Notes: generated by a model from the sequence alone, not told the origin. DNA of 64,000 nucleotides from CAIYZT01 sp947461435 (GCA_965284435.1 OZ260083.1:1302001-1366000), one strand, 5' to 3'. Positions 34,020 to 43,124 are shown, counted from the first letter of the stretch. Translations and numbers: made by a program.

Positions 34020-34862
34020 TTAGAGCGTAGGGCGATAAGCGCCGGGGCCGCGCAGATGGGCATGACGGTTCACGTCTTTGTACAGCAGATACCGGAATGG
34101 ACCGGGACCGGCGGCATAGCAGGCCTGTGGGCAATAGGCGCGCAGCCACATGAAATCGCCTGCCTCTACCTCGACCCAGTCTTGGTTGAGCTTGTAGACG
34201 GCTTTGCCTTCGAGCACGTAGAGGCCGTGCTCCATGACATGCGTTTCCTCAAACGGGATCACGCCGCCGGGCTGAAAGGTGACGATGTTGACATGGGCAT
34301 CATAACGCACATCGGCGGGATCGACGAAGCGGGTGGTGCCCCAGACGCCCTTGGTATCGGGCATGGTCACCAAGGGCTGATCCTGTTCGCGCGTGACGAA
34401 GGGTGGCGGCATGGGCACGCCGGGCGCCGGTTCATACAGCTTGCGGATCCAGTGAAAGCGGGCCGGGGTGCTGCCTTCGGCCAAAAGCGTCCAGGTTGCG
34501 CCGGGGGGAATGAAAGCATAGCCGCCCGCGTCAAGCTCGTACCCGGTGCCATTGATGGTCACCGTGGCCAGACCGCCAGTGAAGAACAAGAAGTGCTCAC
34601 ACCCGGTATCCGGATCGGGCGCGTCCGATCCGCCGCCGGGGGCCACCTCCATCACATATTGGCTGAAGGTTTCCGAAAAGCCCGACATGGGCCGCGCGAT
34701 CAGCCACAGGCGCGTGCCGCGCCATCCGGGAAGGGCAGAGACCACAATATCGGAAAAGCAGCCTTTGGGGATGAACGCATAGGACGGGGTGAATACCGCG
34801 CGTCCGGTCATCAGGGCGGTTTGCGGCGGCAGGCCGCCGGGCGGGGCATAGTAGCTGGTCAT
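34020..34862 (-). CDS. allE: (S)-ureidoglycine aminohydrolase
   Basis: AllE (YlbA/UGlyAH) converts (S)-ureidoglycine to (S)-ureidoglycolate and ammonia. The 280-residue protein is a bicupin: the first cupin has 'CEHFLFFTGGLATVTING', the second 'EETHVMEHGLYVLEGKAVY' with the His/Glu set that binds manganese. The start MTSYYAPPGGLPPQTA resembles E. coli AllE. It overlaps the end of puuE-uraD by 4 bases, so translation is coupled within the allantoin operon. Confidence 0.9.
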   Translation of the reverse strand: MTSYYAPPGGLPPQTALMTGRAVFTPSYAFIPKGCFSDIVVSALPGWRGTRLWLIARPMSGFSETFSQYVMEVAPGGGSDAPDPDTGCEHFLFFTGGLATVTINGTGYELDAGGYAFIPPGATWTLLAEGSTPARFHWIRKLYEPAPGVPMPPPFVTREQDQPLVTMPDTKGVWGTTRFVDPADVRYDAHVNIVTFQPGGVIPFEETHVMEHGLYVLEGKAVYKLNQDWVEVEAGDFMWLRAYCPQACYAAGPGPFRYLLYKDVNRHAHLRGPGAYRPTL

Positions 34863-36274
34863 GCAAGCAGGTCCTTCAATCGCAGGGCCGCGATGCGTTC
34901 GACCTGAGCGCAGGCGGTGCTGAATTCGGTTTCCGTGTCATTGTGCAGGCGGGCGGTGAAAGCGGCGAGGATCGAGGCCTTTGTATGATCGCGCACGGCA
35001 ATGATGAAGGGAAAGCCGTGTTTGGCCATATAGGCGGCGTTCAGGTTTTGGAAGGTCGCGCGTTCGTCATCGCCAAGGGCATCCAATGCGGCCGAAGCCT
35101 GTTCCATCGTGCTGTCGGCGGTCAGGCGCTTGGCGGCGGCAAGTTTGCCTGCCAGATCGGGATGGGCGCAAAGAACGGCGCGGCGTTCATCGGCAGTGGC
35201 CGTGCGAAACACGCGGGCCAGCGCATTGTGCAGGCCGGCCGCGCTGTCATGGGCGGGGCCAAGTTCCAGCGCGAAGGCACGATCGGCGATCCAGGGGGAA
35301 TGTTCGAAAATGCTGCCAAAGCGGTTCACGAACCGATCCCGAGTCATTTGAGAAGGGCGTTCGAACCGTTTGGGGGGATGGGTTTTTTGCCAATGATGGG
35401 CGATGTCGATACGGCGGGCAAACCAGACGCCCGTATGGGAATTTGCATAGTCGATGAATTTCTTCAGCCCGGCGAATTTGCCCGGCCGGCCGATCAGCCG
35501 GTTGTGCAGACCGATGGAAAACATCTTGGCGCGGCCCTCAAGGCCTTCGGCATACAAGGTGTCGAAGCTGTCTTTGAGATAGCTGAAAAACTGATCGCCC
35601 GTGATGTAGCCCGGCGCGGTGGCAAACCGCATGTCGTTGGCTTCCAGCGTATAGGGGATGACCAACTGGTCGTGGGATCCGACCTCCATCCAATAGGGAA
35701 GGTCATCGTCATAGGTGTCGGAAATCCAAGCCAGACGCTGGGTTTGCGCAGTCAGGCGCACGGTGTTCATCGAGCAGCGCCCTGTGTACCAGCCCGTGGG
35801 CGGGCAACCGACGACCTCTTGGTGCAAGCGGAAACTTTCGGCGATCTGGGCCGCCTCGATTTCCGGGGGCATGTCGCGGTGATCGACCCATTTCAGCCCG
35901 TGGCTGGCGATTTCCCAGCCGGCGGATTTCATCGCTTCAAGCTGTTCGGGGTTGCGTGCCAGCGCAGAGGTGACGCCGTAGATGGTGAGCGGAATCTGCT
36001 GGGCGGTGAACAGGCGGTGCAGCCGCCAGAAGCCGGCGCGTGCGCCATAATCATAGATCGATTCCATGTTCCAATGGCGCTGCCCCGGCCAAGGCGCGGC
36101 GCCGGCAATATCGGACAAGAACGCCTCGGAGCCGGAATCGCCGTGCAGGATATTGTTCTCGCCGCCCTCTTCATAGTTGAGCACCACCGAGATGGCGATC
36201 TTTGCCCCATTCGGCCAAGCCGCATCGGGCGGATTGGGGCCATGGCCACGAAAATCACGGGGGTAGCGGTTCAT
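34859..36274 (-). CDS. puuE-uraD: PuuE-type allantoinase fused to OHCU decarboxylase (UraD)
   Basis: This 471-residue fusion carries out two consecutive steps. Residues about 1-305 are the NodB-like, metal-independent allantoinase PuuE ('DFRGHGPNPPDAAWPNGAKI', 'GWEIASHGLKW', 'GWYTGRCSMNT'). Residues about 310-471 are 2-oxo-4-hydroxy-4-carboxy-5-ureidoimidazoline decarboxylase, with 'ALCAHPDL'-like HPDLAGK and KHGFPFIIAV motifs. UraD makes (S)-allantoin; PuuE opens it to allantoate. The ATG at 36274 is preferred to the one at 36304. It is divergent from uraH with a 148-base shared upstream region. Confidence 0.9.
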   Translation of the reverse strand: MNRYPRDFRGHGPNPPDAAWPNGAKIAISVVLNYEEGGENNILHGDSGSEAFLSDIAGAAPWPGQRHWNMESIYDYGARAGFWRLHRLFTAQQIPLTIYGVTSALARNPEQLEAMKSAGWEIASHGLKWVDHRDMPPEIEAAQIAESFRLHQEVVGCPPTGWYTGRCSMNTVRLTAQTQRLAWISDTYDDDLPYWMEVGSHDQLVIPYTLEANDMRFATAPGYITGDQFFSYLKDSFDTLYAEGLEGRAKMFSIGLHNRLIGRPGKFAGLKKFIDYANSHTGVWFARRIDIAHHWQKTHPPKRFERPSQMTRDRFVNRFGSIFEHSPWIADRAFALELGPAHDSAAGLHNALARVFRTATADERRAVLCAHPDLAGKLAAAKRLTADSTMEQASAALDALGDDERATFQNLNAAYMAKHGFPFIIAVRDHTKASILAAFTARLHNDTETEFSTACAQVERIAALRLKDLLA

Positions 36275-36422
36275 GGGGGCATCTCCGACACGGGAAGAAA
36301 ACATTAGGGGCGATTTGCAAAAAGCTTTATCAAATAATCCAAGAAAGACCTATCTATTCAATCTGCTGCCCGAGGGGCTGCTGGGCACGATAGGGCTGGG
36401 TCGGCAGTTGCGGGAGTTGGCG

Positions 36423-36782
36423 ATGTTGAATGGACGGCTAAGCACTCATGTCCTTGACACGGCGCGCGGGCGGCCGGCGGCGGGTCTGAAGATCATGCTG
36501 TACCGGGTGAGCGGCAACAGTCACAAAAAGCTGAAAGAGGTTGTGACCAACGCCGACGGGCGCACGGATGTACCGCTTTTGGCGGGGGCCGAGTTGAAAA
36601 GCGGGCACTACGAGTTGGTGTTTTGCGCCGGCGACTATCTGCGGGCCAGCGGTCAGGCGGCAGAGGGGACGTTGTTTCTGGACGAGATCCCGATCCGCTT
36701 TGGCGTGGCGGATGCGGAGGGGCATTATCATGTGCCTTTGCTGCTGAGCCCCTTTGCCTATTCCACTTATCGCGGGTCGTGA
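36423..36782 (+). CDS. uraH: 5-hydroxyisourate hydrolase (transthyretin-like)
   Basis: UraH hydrolyses 5-hydroxyisourate, the product of urate oxidation, to OHCU. The 119-residue protein has the N-terminal LSTHVLDTARGRPA signature and ends YHVPLLLSPFAYSTYRGS, including the C-terminal YRGS tetrapeptide that distinguishes HIUase from transthyretin. There is no signal peptide. GGGAG lies 8-12 bases upstream of the ATG at 36423; the open frame back to 36273 is the divergent promoter region. Confidence 0.95.
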   Translation: MLNGRLSTHVLDTARGRPAAGLKIMLYRVSGNSHKKLKEVVTNADGRTDVPLLAGAELKSGHYELVFCAGDYLRASGQAAEGTLFLDEIPIRFGVADAEGHYHVPLLLSPFAYSTYRGS

Positions 36783-36885
36783 CGGTCTGATCGGGTCACA
36801 ATGCTGTCAGCGCGGCGCGAAGACGCGGCGGAAGTGGCGGGCTTTGGCGTATAAGGGCTGACGCTGCGCAACGAAGGACAGGGCA

Positions 36886-38133
36886 ATGGCCGACAAGAGT
36901 GACGATCTGGCGAAACTGCTGGCGGCAGGCGGGGCCCGTTCGGGCCGCAGCCGCTGGTGGGTGCTGGGGCTATTGGCGGTGCTGGTGGCGGGGGGCGGAT
37001 ATTATTGGTCAACGCGCGGACAGGCGGCGGCGGATGTGGTGTACACCACCGAAGCGGTGGAGCGCGGATCCTTGACTGTGACAGTGACGGCGACGGGCAC
37101 GGTACAGCCGACCAATCAGGTCGATGTGTCGTCTGAATTGTCGGGCACTTTGGCAAGCGTGGAGGTTGATTACAACGATATCGTGACGGCGGGTCAGGTT
37201 CTGGCGCGGCTGGAGACCACGAAACTGTCGGCGCAGGTGGCCAATTCGCGCGCGCAGATGGCCGCGGCCGAGGCGCGGCTGCTGCAGGCGCAGGCCACGG
37301 AGCGCGAGGCAGAGGCGGATCTGGCCACCAAGCGCGCCCTGGCCGACCGGGGTGTGACGAGCAAGAATGACATGGCGGGTGTCGAAGCGGTGTTTGAACG
37401 CGCGCAGGCTTCGGTTGCGATTGCGCGGGCCGATCTGACGCTGGCCAAGGCCAATCTGGATGTGGTGGAGGCGGATCTGGAAGGGGCCGAGATCCGCTCT
37501 CCGATCGATGGGATCGTCTTGGACCGTGCGGCCGAGGCCGGGCAGACCGTGGCCTCGTCGCTGTCGGCGCCGGTTTTGTTCACGCTGGCGGGCGATCTGC
37601 GCCAGATGGAGCTGTTGGTGGACATCGACGAGGCCGATATCGGGCGCGTCAGTCTGGGCAATGTGGCCCTGTTCACGGTCGATGCCTATGACACGCAAAG
37701 TTTCCCTGCCACGATTACGCAGGTTCGCTTTGCGCCGGAAACCACGAATGATGTGGTGACTTATAAGGCTGTTCTGGCGGTGGACAATCCCGATGGATTG
37801 CTGCGGCCGGGGATGACGGCGACGGCCACGATCACCGTGGCCGAAGTGGCGGATGCCCTGATTGTGCCCAATGGGGCGCTGCGCTATGCCCCGCCGAAAG
37901 CGGCAAGCGCGCGGTCGGGGGCGGGGTTGGTGGGGCTGATCCTGCCGATGCCGGGCAGTCGGGGCGCCGCTGGGACGGCAACGGGAAAATCCGTTTGGGT
38001 GCTGCGCGGGGGCGTTCCTATGGAGGTGGCTGTCGGCCTTGGCCAAAGCGATGGGAAAAGTACGGCCGTGACGGCCACTGATCTGGCCGAGGGCGATCTG
38101 GTGATCACCGACCAAGATTCGGCGGCGAATTGA
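36886..38133 (+). CDS. MacA-like periplasmic adaptor of an ABC exporter
   Basis: The 415-residue membrane-fusion protein has a cytoplasmic N-terminus, one membrane helix at about residues 26-43, a lipoyl/barrel-sandwich hybrid domain ('TATGTVQPTNQVDVSSELSG' region), an alpha-helical hairpin rich in Ala/Glu/Arg (about 100-185), and a beta-barrel with 'ADIGRVSLGNVALFTVDAYD'. It would link the inner-membrane MacB-type transporter to an outer-membrane channel; no tolC-like gene is seen here. The ATPase gene follows after one base. Confidence 0.85.
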   Translation: MADKSDDLAKLLAAGGARSGRSRWWVLGLLAVLVAGGGYYWSTRGQAAADVVYTTEAVERGSLTVTVTATGTVQPTNQVDVSSELSGTLASVEVDYNDIVTAGQVLARLETTKLSAQVANSRAQMAAAEARLLQAQATEREAEADLATKRALADRGVTSKNDMAGVEAVFERAQASVAIARADLTLAKANLDVVEADLEGAEIRSPIDGIVLDRAAEAGQTVASSLSAPVLFTLAGDLRQMELLVDIDEADIGRVSLGNVALFTVDAYDTQSFPATITQVRFAPETTNDVVTYKAVLAVDNPDGLLRPGMTATATITVAEVADALIVPNGALRYAPPKAASARSGAGLVGLILPMPGSRGAAGTATGKSVWVLRGGVPMEVAVGLGQSDGKSTAVTATDLAEGDLVITDQDSAAN

Positions 38134-38134
38134 G

Positions 38135-38851
38135 ATGGAAGCGCCCCTTATTCAGTTCAACGCTGTCGCGCGGGTTTACGGCCAGGGCGAGGCCGAGGTG
38201 CGCGCCTTGGACGGCGTCAGCCTGACCATCGCGGCTGGGGAATTCGTGGCGATCATGGGCCCCTCAGGATCCGGGAAGTCGACGGCCATGAACATTATCG
38301 GTTGTCTGGATCGGCCCACGTCTGGCGAATATCTGTTTCAAGGCGTGCCCGTGCAGGGTTTGACGGCCGATCAACGCGCGCTGCTGCGCCGGCATGCCTT
38401 GGGTTTTGTGTTTCAGGGGTTTAACCTTTTGGCCCGGTCAACCGCCTTGGAGAATGTCGAACTTCCGTTGATTTACAAGGGAATGAGCCGCGCGCAGCGG
38501 GGGCCCATCGCCATGGCGGCGCTGGCCAAAGTGGGGCTGGGGGGGCGCGAACATCATGATCCGTCGCAGCTGTCGGGGGGCCAGCAACAAAGGGTGGCCA
38601 TTGCCCGCGCGCTGGCCGGATCGCCGCAGCTGATCCTTGCGGACGAGCCGACGGGCAATCTGGACAGCCAGCGCAGCCACGAGATCATGCTGCTGCTGCA
38701 AGGGTTGAACCGGAACGAGGGGATGACGATTGTCATGGTGACGCACGAAGAGGATATTGCGGCCTATGCCGGACGAAAGATGGTTTTCACCGACGGACAT
38801 CTGAGCGAAGACAAGCGGCAAGTGGCCCGCAGCAGCGAGGGTGTGGCATGA
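38135..38851 (+). CDS. MacB/LolD-type ABC exporter ATPase
   Basis: The 238-residue ATPase has Walker A GPSGSGKST, Q-loop FVFQGFNLLARSTALENVELP, signature LSGGQQQRVAIARAL and Walker B LILADEPTGNLD. The 'FNLL-x-x-x-T-A-x-E-N-V-x-L-P' segment is characteristic of the MacB/LolD/FtsE group. Unlike E. coli MacB, the ATPase and membrane parts are separate proteins. It overlaps the permease gene by 4 bases. Confidence 0.88.
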   Translation: MEAPLIQFNAVARVYGQGEAEVRALDGVSLTIAAGEFVAIMGPSGSGKSTAMNIIGCLDRPTSGEYLFQGVPVQGLTADQRALLRRHALGFVFQGFNLLARSTALENVELPLIYKGMSRAQRGPIAMAALAKVGLGGREHHDPSQLSGGQQQRVAIARALAGSPQLILADEPTGNLDSQRSHEIMLLLQGLNRNEGMTIVMVTHEEDIAAYAGRKMVFTDGHLSEDKRQVARSSEGVA

Positions 38852-40062
38852 TCTGGGAAACCATCACGCTTGCCTTTGTGGCGATCATCCGAAACAAGCT
38901 TCGGTCGTTCCTGACGGTTCTGGGGGTGGTTATTGGGGTGGCGGCGGTGATTGCCATGGTGACCATCGGGCAGGGATCTTCGGCGCAGGTTTCGGCCAGT
39001 GTGGAGAGCCTTGGAACCAACGTCTTGTCGGTGCGCCCCGGACGGTTTCGCATGGGCCCTCCCACGGGCGGCGGCGGGGCGCAGGCTGCGCGGTTTGCGA
39101 TCAAGGATGCCGAGGCGATTGCCCTTTTGCCCGCTGTGGCCTTTGTGGCGCCGATTGTGACCACCAGCCAGACGGTTGTGGCGGGCAACGCCAATTCGGC
39201 GACCACGGTTTATGGGACAACGGCGGCCTATCTGCAGGTGCAAAACTGGCCCATTGCGCTGGGCCGCAATTTCTCTGACGGGGAAATAGCGGGGGGGGCG
39301 GCCAGCTGTTTGCTGGGGCAGACTGTCGCCGAAGAAGTGTTTGGCGGATCAGACCCCGTGGGCGCTGCCGTTCGGATCAAGACCCTGTCGTGCCAAGTAA
39401 TCGGGGTTCTGGCCGACCGGGGCGCAGGATCTTTTGGGCAGGATCAGGACGATCTGATCTTGATGCCCATCAAGACGGTGCAGCGGCGATTGGCGGGCAA
39501 TACGGATGTGGACAGCATCTCGATTGCGCTGCGAAAATCGGCCAGTTCTGCCGATGGGATTGATCAGGTTTCGGCCCTGTTGCGCGAGCGGCGGCGGATT
39601 GCGATCGGCGAAGAGGATAATTTCAGCGTCACCGACATGGCCGAAATTTCGTCGGTTTTGACGGGGATCAACTCGGTTCTTACCGGGCTTTTGTCGTCGG
39701 TGGCGGCTGTCAGCCTGTTGGTGGGGGGGATCGGGATCATGAACATCATGCTGGTGTCGGTGACCGAGCGGACGCGGGAAATCGGGATTCGTCTGGCCGT
39801 CGGGGCCAGCGCGGGGCAGGTGTTGATGCAGTTTCTGGTCGAGGCGGTTGTTCTGTCGCTGCTGGGCGGGGTTTTGGGCATTGCCGTGGGGTTGGGACTG
39901 GCCTTTGTCGGGTCGATTTTCATGTCGATCCCTTTTGCCCCTTCGCCTGCGATCGTGGCGCTGGCGTTCTGCTTTTCGGCCTTGGTGGGGGTGGTGTTCG
40001 GCTATTTTCCGGCCCGGCGGGCCGCCCTTTTGGACCCGATCGAGGCCTTGCGGTATCAGTAA
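38848..40062 (+). CDS. MacB/FtsX-type ABC exporter permease
   Basis: The 404-residue protein has one N-terminal membrane helix (about 20-42), a periplasmic MacB core domain (about 50-265) and three C-terminal helices with 'LVGGIGIMNIMLVSVTERTREIGIR' split at about 290-314, the FtsX-domain hallmark. With the adaptor and ATPase it makes a mechanotransmission-type exporter of unknown substrate. It is the last gene of a plus-strand unit that begins at uraH, so a nucleobase-related or toxic-metabolite cargo is conceivable but unproven. Confidence 0.87.
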   Translation: MIWETITLAFVAIIRNKLRSFLTVLGVVIGVAAVIAMVTIGQGSSAQVSASVESLGTNVLSVRPGRFRMGPPTGGGGAQAARFAIKDAEAIALLPAVAFVAPIVTTSQTVVAGNANSATTVYGTTAAYLQVQNWPIALGRNFSDGEIAGGAASCLLGQTVAEEVFGGSDPVGAAVRIKTLSCQVIGVLADRGAGSFGQDQDDLILMPIKTVQRRLAGNTDVDSISIALRKSASSADGIDQVSALLRERRRIAIGEEDNFSVTDMAEISSVLTGINSVLTGLLSSVAAVSLLVGGIGIMNIMLVSVTERTREIGIRLAVGASAGQVLMQFLVEAVVLSLLGGVLGIAVGLGLAFVGSIFMSIPFAPSPAIVALAFCFSALVGVVFGYFPARRAALLDPIEALRYQ

Positions 40063-40098
40063 GGCGCGCGTTTTGCGCGGGGCGCGGGGCCCCCGGGG

Positions 40099-40794
40099 TC
40101 AAACCCCCAGTTTTGCGCGCAGATGCCCCCCTGACGAGGCAGCAATGCGCAACAGGCGGCGGCGGTCACGGTCGATGGCGGCGGCCAGAAGGCCCTTGAG
40201 CACGCCGCGCTGTTTGAGATGGGGGCACAGGGCCGAATGACTGAGGCCGGGATAGAGGATGTGATCAAGGCCGGGGGCGGGCGCAAAGCCGAGGGCCTGT
40301 TGGCGATCATCGGCAAGCCCGTGCATGAGTGTCCAGTGCTGGCCCGGGGCGGGGCTGGCGGCGGGGGTAAGATCGCGCGGAAGGCGGGCGGCCCAAGGCT
40401 GCCAGCGCGGCTCTGCCGGGCCGAGGTGCGATTGCGGGCTGAAGGCCAAGACCAGATCGATGGGCAGGGCGGCGGCGGCGACAAGCGCGGCCGCGCCCCC
40501 CATTGACTGGCCGAGGGCGATGATCTGCGTGATCGGCTGTCGGGACACGACACTGTCAATGGCCGCGCTTAGTGCGCCGATCAGCCCCGGCACCTTGCCC
40601 CAAGATCGGCTTTCATCCGAAACGAAAAGCGCAGGACGGTCCTGATCGGTGGCGGTGCCGACAAATTCAGGGGACGGCGGGCGGGCCGGATCCTGCCCGA
40701 TGGAGGCAAAGCTGATGACAAGCGTTTGGGCCTGCCCGGGCAGGGCATCGATGGTCAGGGGCCCGTGGGTGGACAAACGATCAAAGCGGATCAT
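40099..40794 (-). CDS. Alpha/beta-hydrolase-fold esterase
   Basis: The 231-residue protein has the nucleophile elbow IALGQSMGGAAAL (S97), 'VLAFSPQSHLGPAEP' and a late histidine in 'LYPGLSHSALCPHL'. It lacks a signal peptide. Sequence is otherwise weakly conserved and the substrate cannot be stated. The ATG at 40794 overlaps the LysR stop by 4 bases, so it is coupled to the regulator, an unusual arrangement; the longer frame to 41034 lies entirely inside the LysR gene. Confidence 0.7.
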   Translation of the reverse strand: MIRFDRLSTHGPLTIDALPGQAQTLVISFASIGQDPARPPSPEFVGTATDQDRPALFVSDESRSWGKVPGLIGALSAAIDSVVSRQPITQIIALGQSMGGAAALVAAAALPIDLVLAFSPQSHLGPAEPRWQPWAARLPRDLTPAASPAPGQHWTLMHGLADDRQQALGFAPAPGLDHILYPGLSHSALCPHLKQRGVLKGLLAAAIDRDRRRLLRIAASSGGHLRAKLGV

Positions 40795-41726
40795 AGGCCC
40801 GGAACCATCAACCCCTCGACCGCGCGGCGGGTGGTATCGCGGATGATCAGGGCCATGTAGTCGGTGAACAGACGGACCTTGGGATCTTTCAGGCGGCGGT
40901 GCTGCGACAGGCAGGACAGTTGGGTGGGCACCGGGGGGGTGGCCATTGCAACGGGAACAAGCGCACCTGAACGCAGGTGATCGGCCACTTCGAACACCGG
41001 TTTCATCACGATGCCGCGCCCGTCCAGTGCCCATCCGGTCAAGACATCGCCATCATCGGATTCGAAGGGCCCGCTGATTTCAAACCGTTTGGGGCCTTCG
41101 GGGGTTTTGAGCGTCCATTGAAATTCCTTGGCGCCGGGAAAGCGCAGGTTCAGACAATCGTGCCGATCGGCCAAAAGCGCTGCACCATCGGCGGGCAAGC
41201 CGCGCTGGGCGATATATGCCGGGGCGGCACATAAAAGACGCGGACAATCGGCGATGAGGCGGATTTTCAGCGTGGAATCGTCGAGGATCCCCAAATGGAA
41301 CGCGACATCCAGCCCCTCGGCCGTGACATCGATGCTGCGGTCAGACAGGCGCAGGCGCACATCGATCTGGGGATACAGATCCTTGAACGCGGGCACATGG
41401 GGCGCCACAAAGCGGCGTCCAATGCCCAAGGGGGCGGCCACAAAGATTGTGCCGCGCGGATTTTGGGTGACATCCATCACCGCCGATTCAGCGTCGTCGA
41501 TTGAATCCAGAACCTTTTTGGCGCCTTCGTAGAAAATGCGGCCATTTTCGGTGGGCTGCAGACTGCGCGTGGTGCGCGAAAACAGCCGCACGCCCAGATG
41601 TTTTTCCAGTTCCGAAATGCGCGACGACGCAACAGCCGGAGAGGCGCGTTGATCGCGTGCGGCGGCAGACATCGATCCCAGTTCATAGACGCGGACAAAC
41701 ATGCGAAGGTTGTTCACGTAAGACAT
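40791..41726 (-). CDS. LysR-family transcriptional regulator (probable regulator of puuD)
   Basis: The 311-residue protein has an N-terminal winged HTH (residues about 1-60, 'LGSMSAAARDQRASPAVASSRISELEKHLG' in two adjacent helices) and a type 2 periplasmic-binding-like effector domain. It is divergent from puuD with 99 bases between, and a dyad with T-N-A features lies in that gap. Control of urate use, perhaps with a purine intermediate as coinducer, is inferred from this arrangement. Confidence 0.83.
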   Translation of the reverse strand: MSYVNNLRMFVRVYELGSMSAAARDQRASPAVASSRISELEKHLGVRLFSRTTRSLQPTENGRIFYEGAKKVLDSIDDAESAVMDVTQNPRGTIFVAAPLGIGRRFVAPHVPAFKDLYPQIDVRLRLSDRSIDVTAEGLDVAFHLGILDDSTLKIRLIADCPRLLCAAPAYIAQRGLPADGAALLADRHDCLNLRFPGAKEFQWTLKTPEGPKRFEISGPFESDDGDVLTGWALDGRGIVMKPVFEVADHLRSGALVPVAMATPPVPTQLSCLSQHRRLKDPKVRLFTDYMALIIRDTTRRAVEGLMVPGL

Positions 41727-41760
41727 GGGTGTCCTGATTTTCGTGCGTTGTCTGAAAGTG

Positions 41761-41778
41761 ATCCGTGATTTAACGGAT
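41761..41778. promoter_or_regulatory. Candidate LysR operator between lysR and puuD
   Basis: ATCCGT-N6-ACGGAT is a perfect 6-bp inverted repeat in the 99-base divergent gap; outer arms TCTGA (from 41750) and TCAGA (to about 41785) extend it imperfectly. Position and symmetry fit a LysR-type binding site. Confidence 0.5.
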
Positions 41779-41825
41779 TATCAGAAGAGTGCGGGCTGGG
41801 ATAGTCATTTTGGGCGCAAGGGAGA

Positions 41826-43067
41826 ATGCCGATGTATGACGGGGTGGTGCTGTGGGAATGGGTTGAGCTGGCGGCGCGCTGGTTTCATGTGATCACGGCC
41901 ATCGCCTGGATCGGGTCGAGCTTTTATTTTATCGCGCTGGATCTGGGCTTGCACCGCGACCGCGCCTTGGCCAGCGGGGCCGATGGCGAGGAATGGCAGG
42001 TGCATGGGGGCGGATTTTATCACATCCAGAAATATCTGGTGGCCCCCGCGCAGATGCCCGACGGTCTGGTCTGGTTCAAATGGGAAAGCTATGCGACGTG
42101 GCTGTCTGGCTTTGCCATGTTGGTTCTGGTCTATTATCTGGGATCAGATCTGTACCTGATCGACCCCGCGGTGGCCGATCTGACCCAAGTGCAGGCCATT
42201 GCGATTTCTGCCGGATCCCTGCTGTTCGGTTGGTTTGCCTATGATCAGATCTGCAAGAGCCGGTTTGGCGATAACAACACGCGGCTGATGATCGGGCTTT
42301 ACCTGATCTTGGTGGCGATGGGATGGGGCTATACGCAGGTCTTTACCGGCCGGGCGGCGCTGCTGCATCTGGGGGCTTTTACCGCCACGATCATGAGCGC
42401 AAATGTTTTTGCCATCATCATTCCCAACCAGAAGATTGTGGTGGCCGATCTGTTGGCGGGCCGCAAGCCTGACCCGAAATACGGCAAGATCGCCAAACAG
42501 CGCAGCACGCATAATAACTATCTGACCCTGCCCGTCGTGTTCTTGATGCTGTCGAACCATTATCCGATGGTGTTTGCGACGCCGTATAATTGGCTGATTG
42601 CCGCCTTGGTGTTCCTGATGGGGGTGACGATCCGGCATTGGTTCAATTCAAAGCACGCCCGGCGCGGCAACCCGCATTGGACATGGTTTGCGACCGCGGT
42701 CTTGATTGTGATTGCCGCCTGGCTGTCGGCGCAGCCCATGCAGACCCCGCCGCAAGAGGCGCGGCTGGAGGGGGCGGCGCTGGTTCTGGCCAATGCGGAG
42801 GGGTTTGACGGCGTGGTCAGCATCGTGCAGGGGCGCTGCGCGATGTGCCATGCGGCAGAGCCTGGATATGAGGGCATTCATTGGGCGCCCAAAGGGGTGG
42901 TTCTGGAAACGCCAGCGCAAATCGCCCAATTGGCACGGCGGATCTATGTGCAGGCCGGGATCACCCATGCCATGCCGCCCGCCAATGTCAGCTATATGGA
43001 ACCGGCCGAACGGGCCGCGATCGTAGAATGGTTTCGCGGCGTTGGGGCGCGTGGGATCAGCGGATAG
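41826..43067 (+). CDS. puuD: Membrane-bound urate hydroxylase with C-terminal cytochrome c domain
   Basis: PuuD oxidises urate to 5-hydroxyisourate and passes electrons to the respiratory chain, in place of soluble uricase. The 413-residue protein has about eight membrane helices in its first 315 residues, with conserved His in 'AARWFHVITAIAWIGSSFYFIALD', and a C-terminal class I cytochrome c domain with CAMCH (about residues 337-341) and Met ligand in HAMPPANVSYME. Because no H2O2 is formed, a catalase partner is not needed. It is divergent from the LysR gene. GGGAG precedes the ATG; an alternative ATG lies 6 bases downstream. Confidence 0.92.
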   Translation: MPMYDGVVLWEWVELAARWFHVITAIAWIGSSFYFIALDLGLHRDRALASGADGEEWQVHGGGFYHIQKYLVAPAQMPDGLVWFKWESYATWLSGFAMLVLVYYLGSDLYLIDPAVADLTQVQAIAISAGSLLFGWFAYDQICKSRFGDNNTRLMIGLYLILVAMGWGYTQVFTGRAALLHLGAFTATIMSANVFAIIIPNQKIVVADLLAGRKPDPKYGKIAKQRSTHNNYLTLPVVFLMLSNHYPMVFATPYNWLIAALVFLMGVTIRHWFNSKHARRGNPHWTWFATAVLIVIAAWLSAQPMQTPPQEARLEGAALVLANAEGFDGVVSIVQGRCAMCHAAEPGYEGIHWAPKGVVLETPAQIAQLARRIYVQAGITHAMPPANVSYMEPAERAAIVEWFRGVGARGISG

Positions 43068-43124
43068 ACCATCCGGCTGGCGGCGGCGCGCTGCACACCT
43101 GCCGGATGGCCTAGCGCGGTATTT

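Noticed and set aside
43069..43109. CCATCCGGC/GCCGGATGG hairpin between puuD and lldD
   Set aside because: The 9-bp stem has a 23-base loop and no T-run on either strand, so it is not convincing as a terminator.
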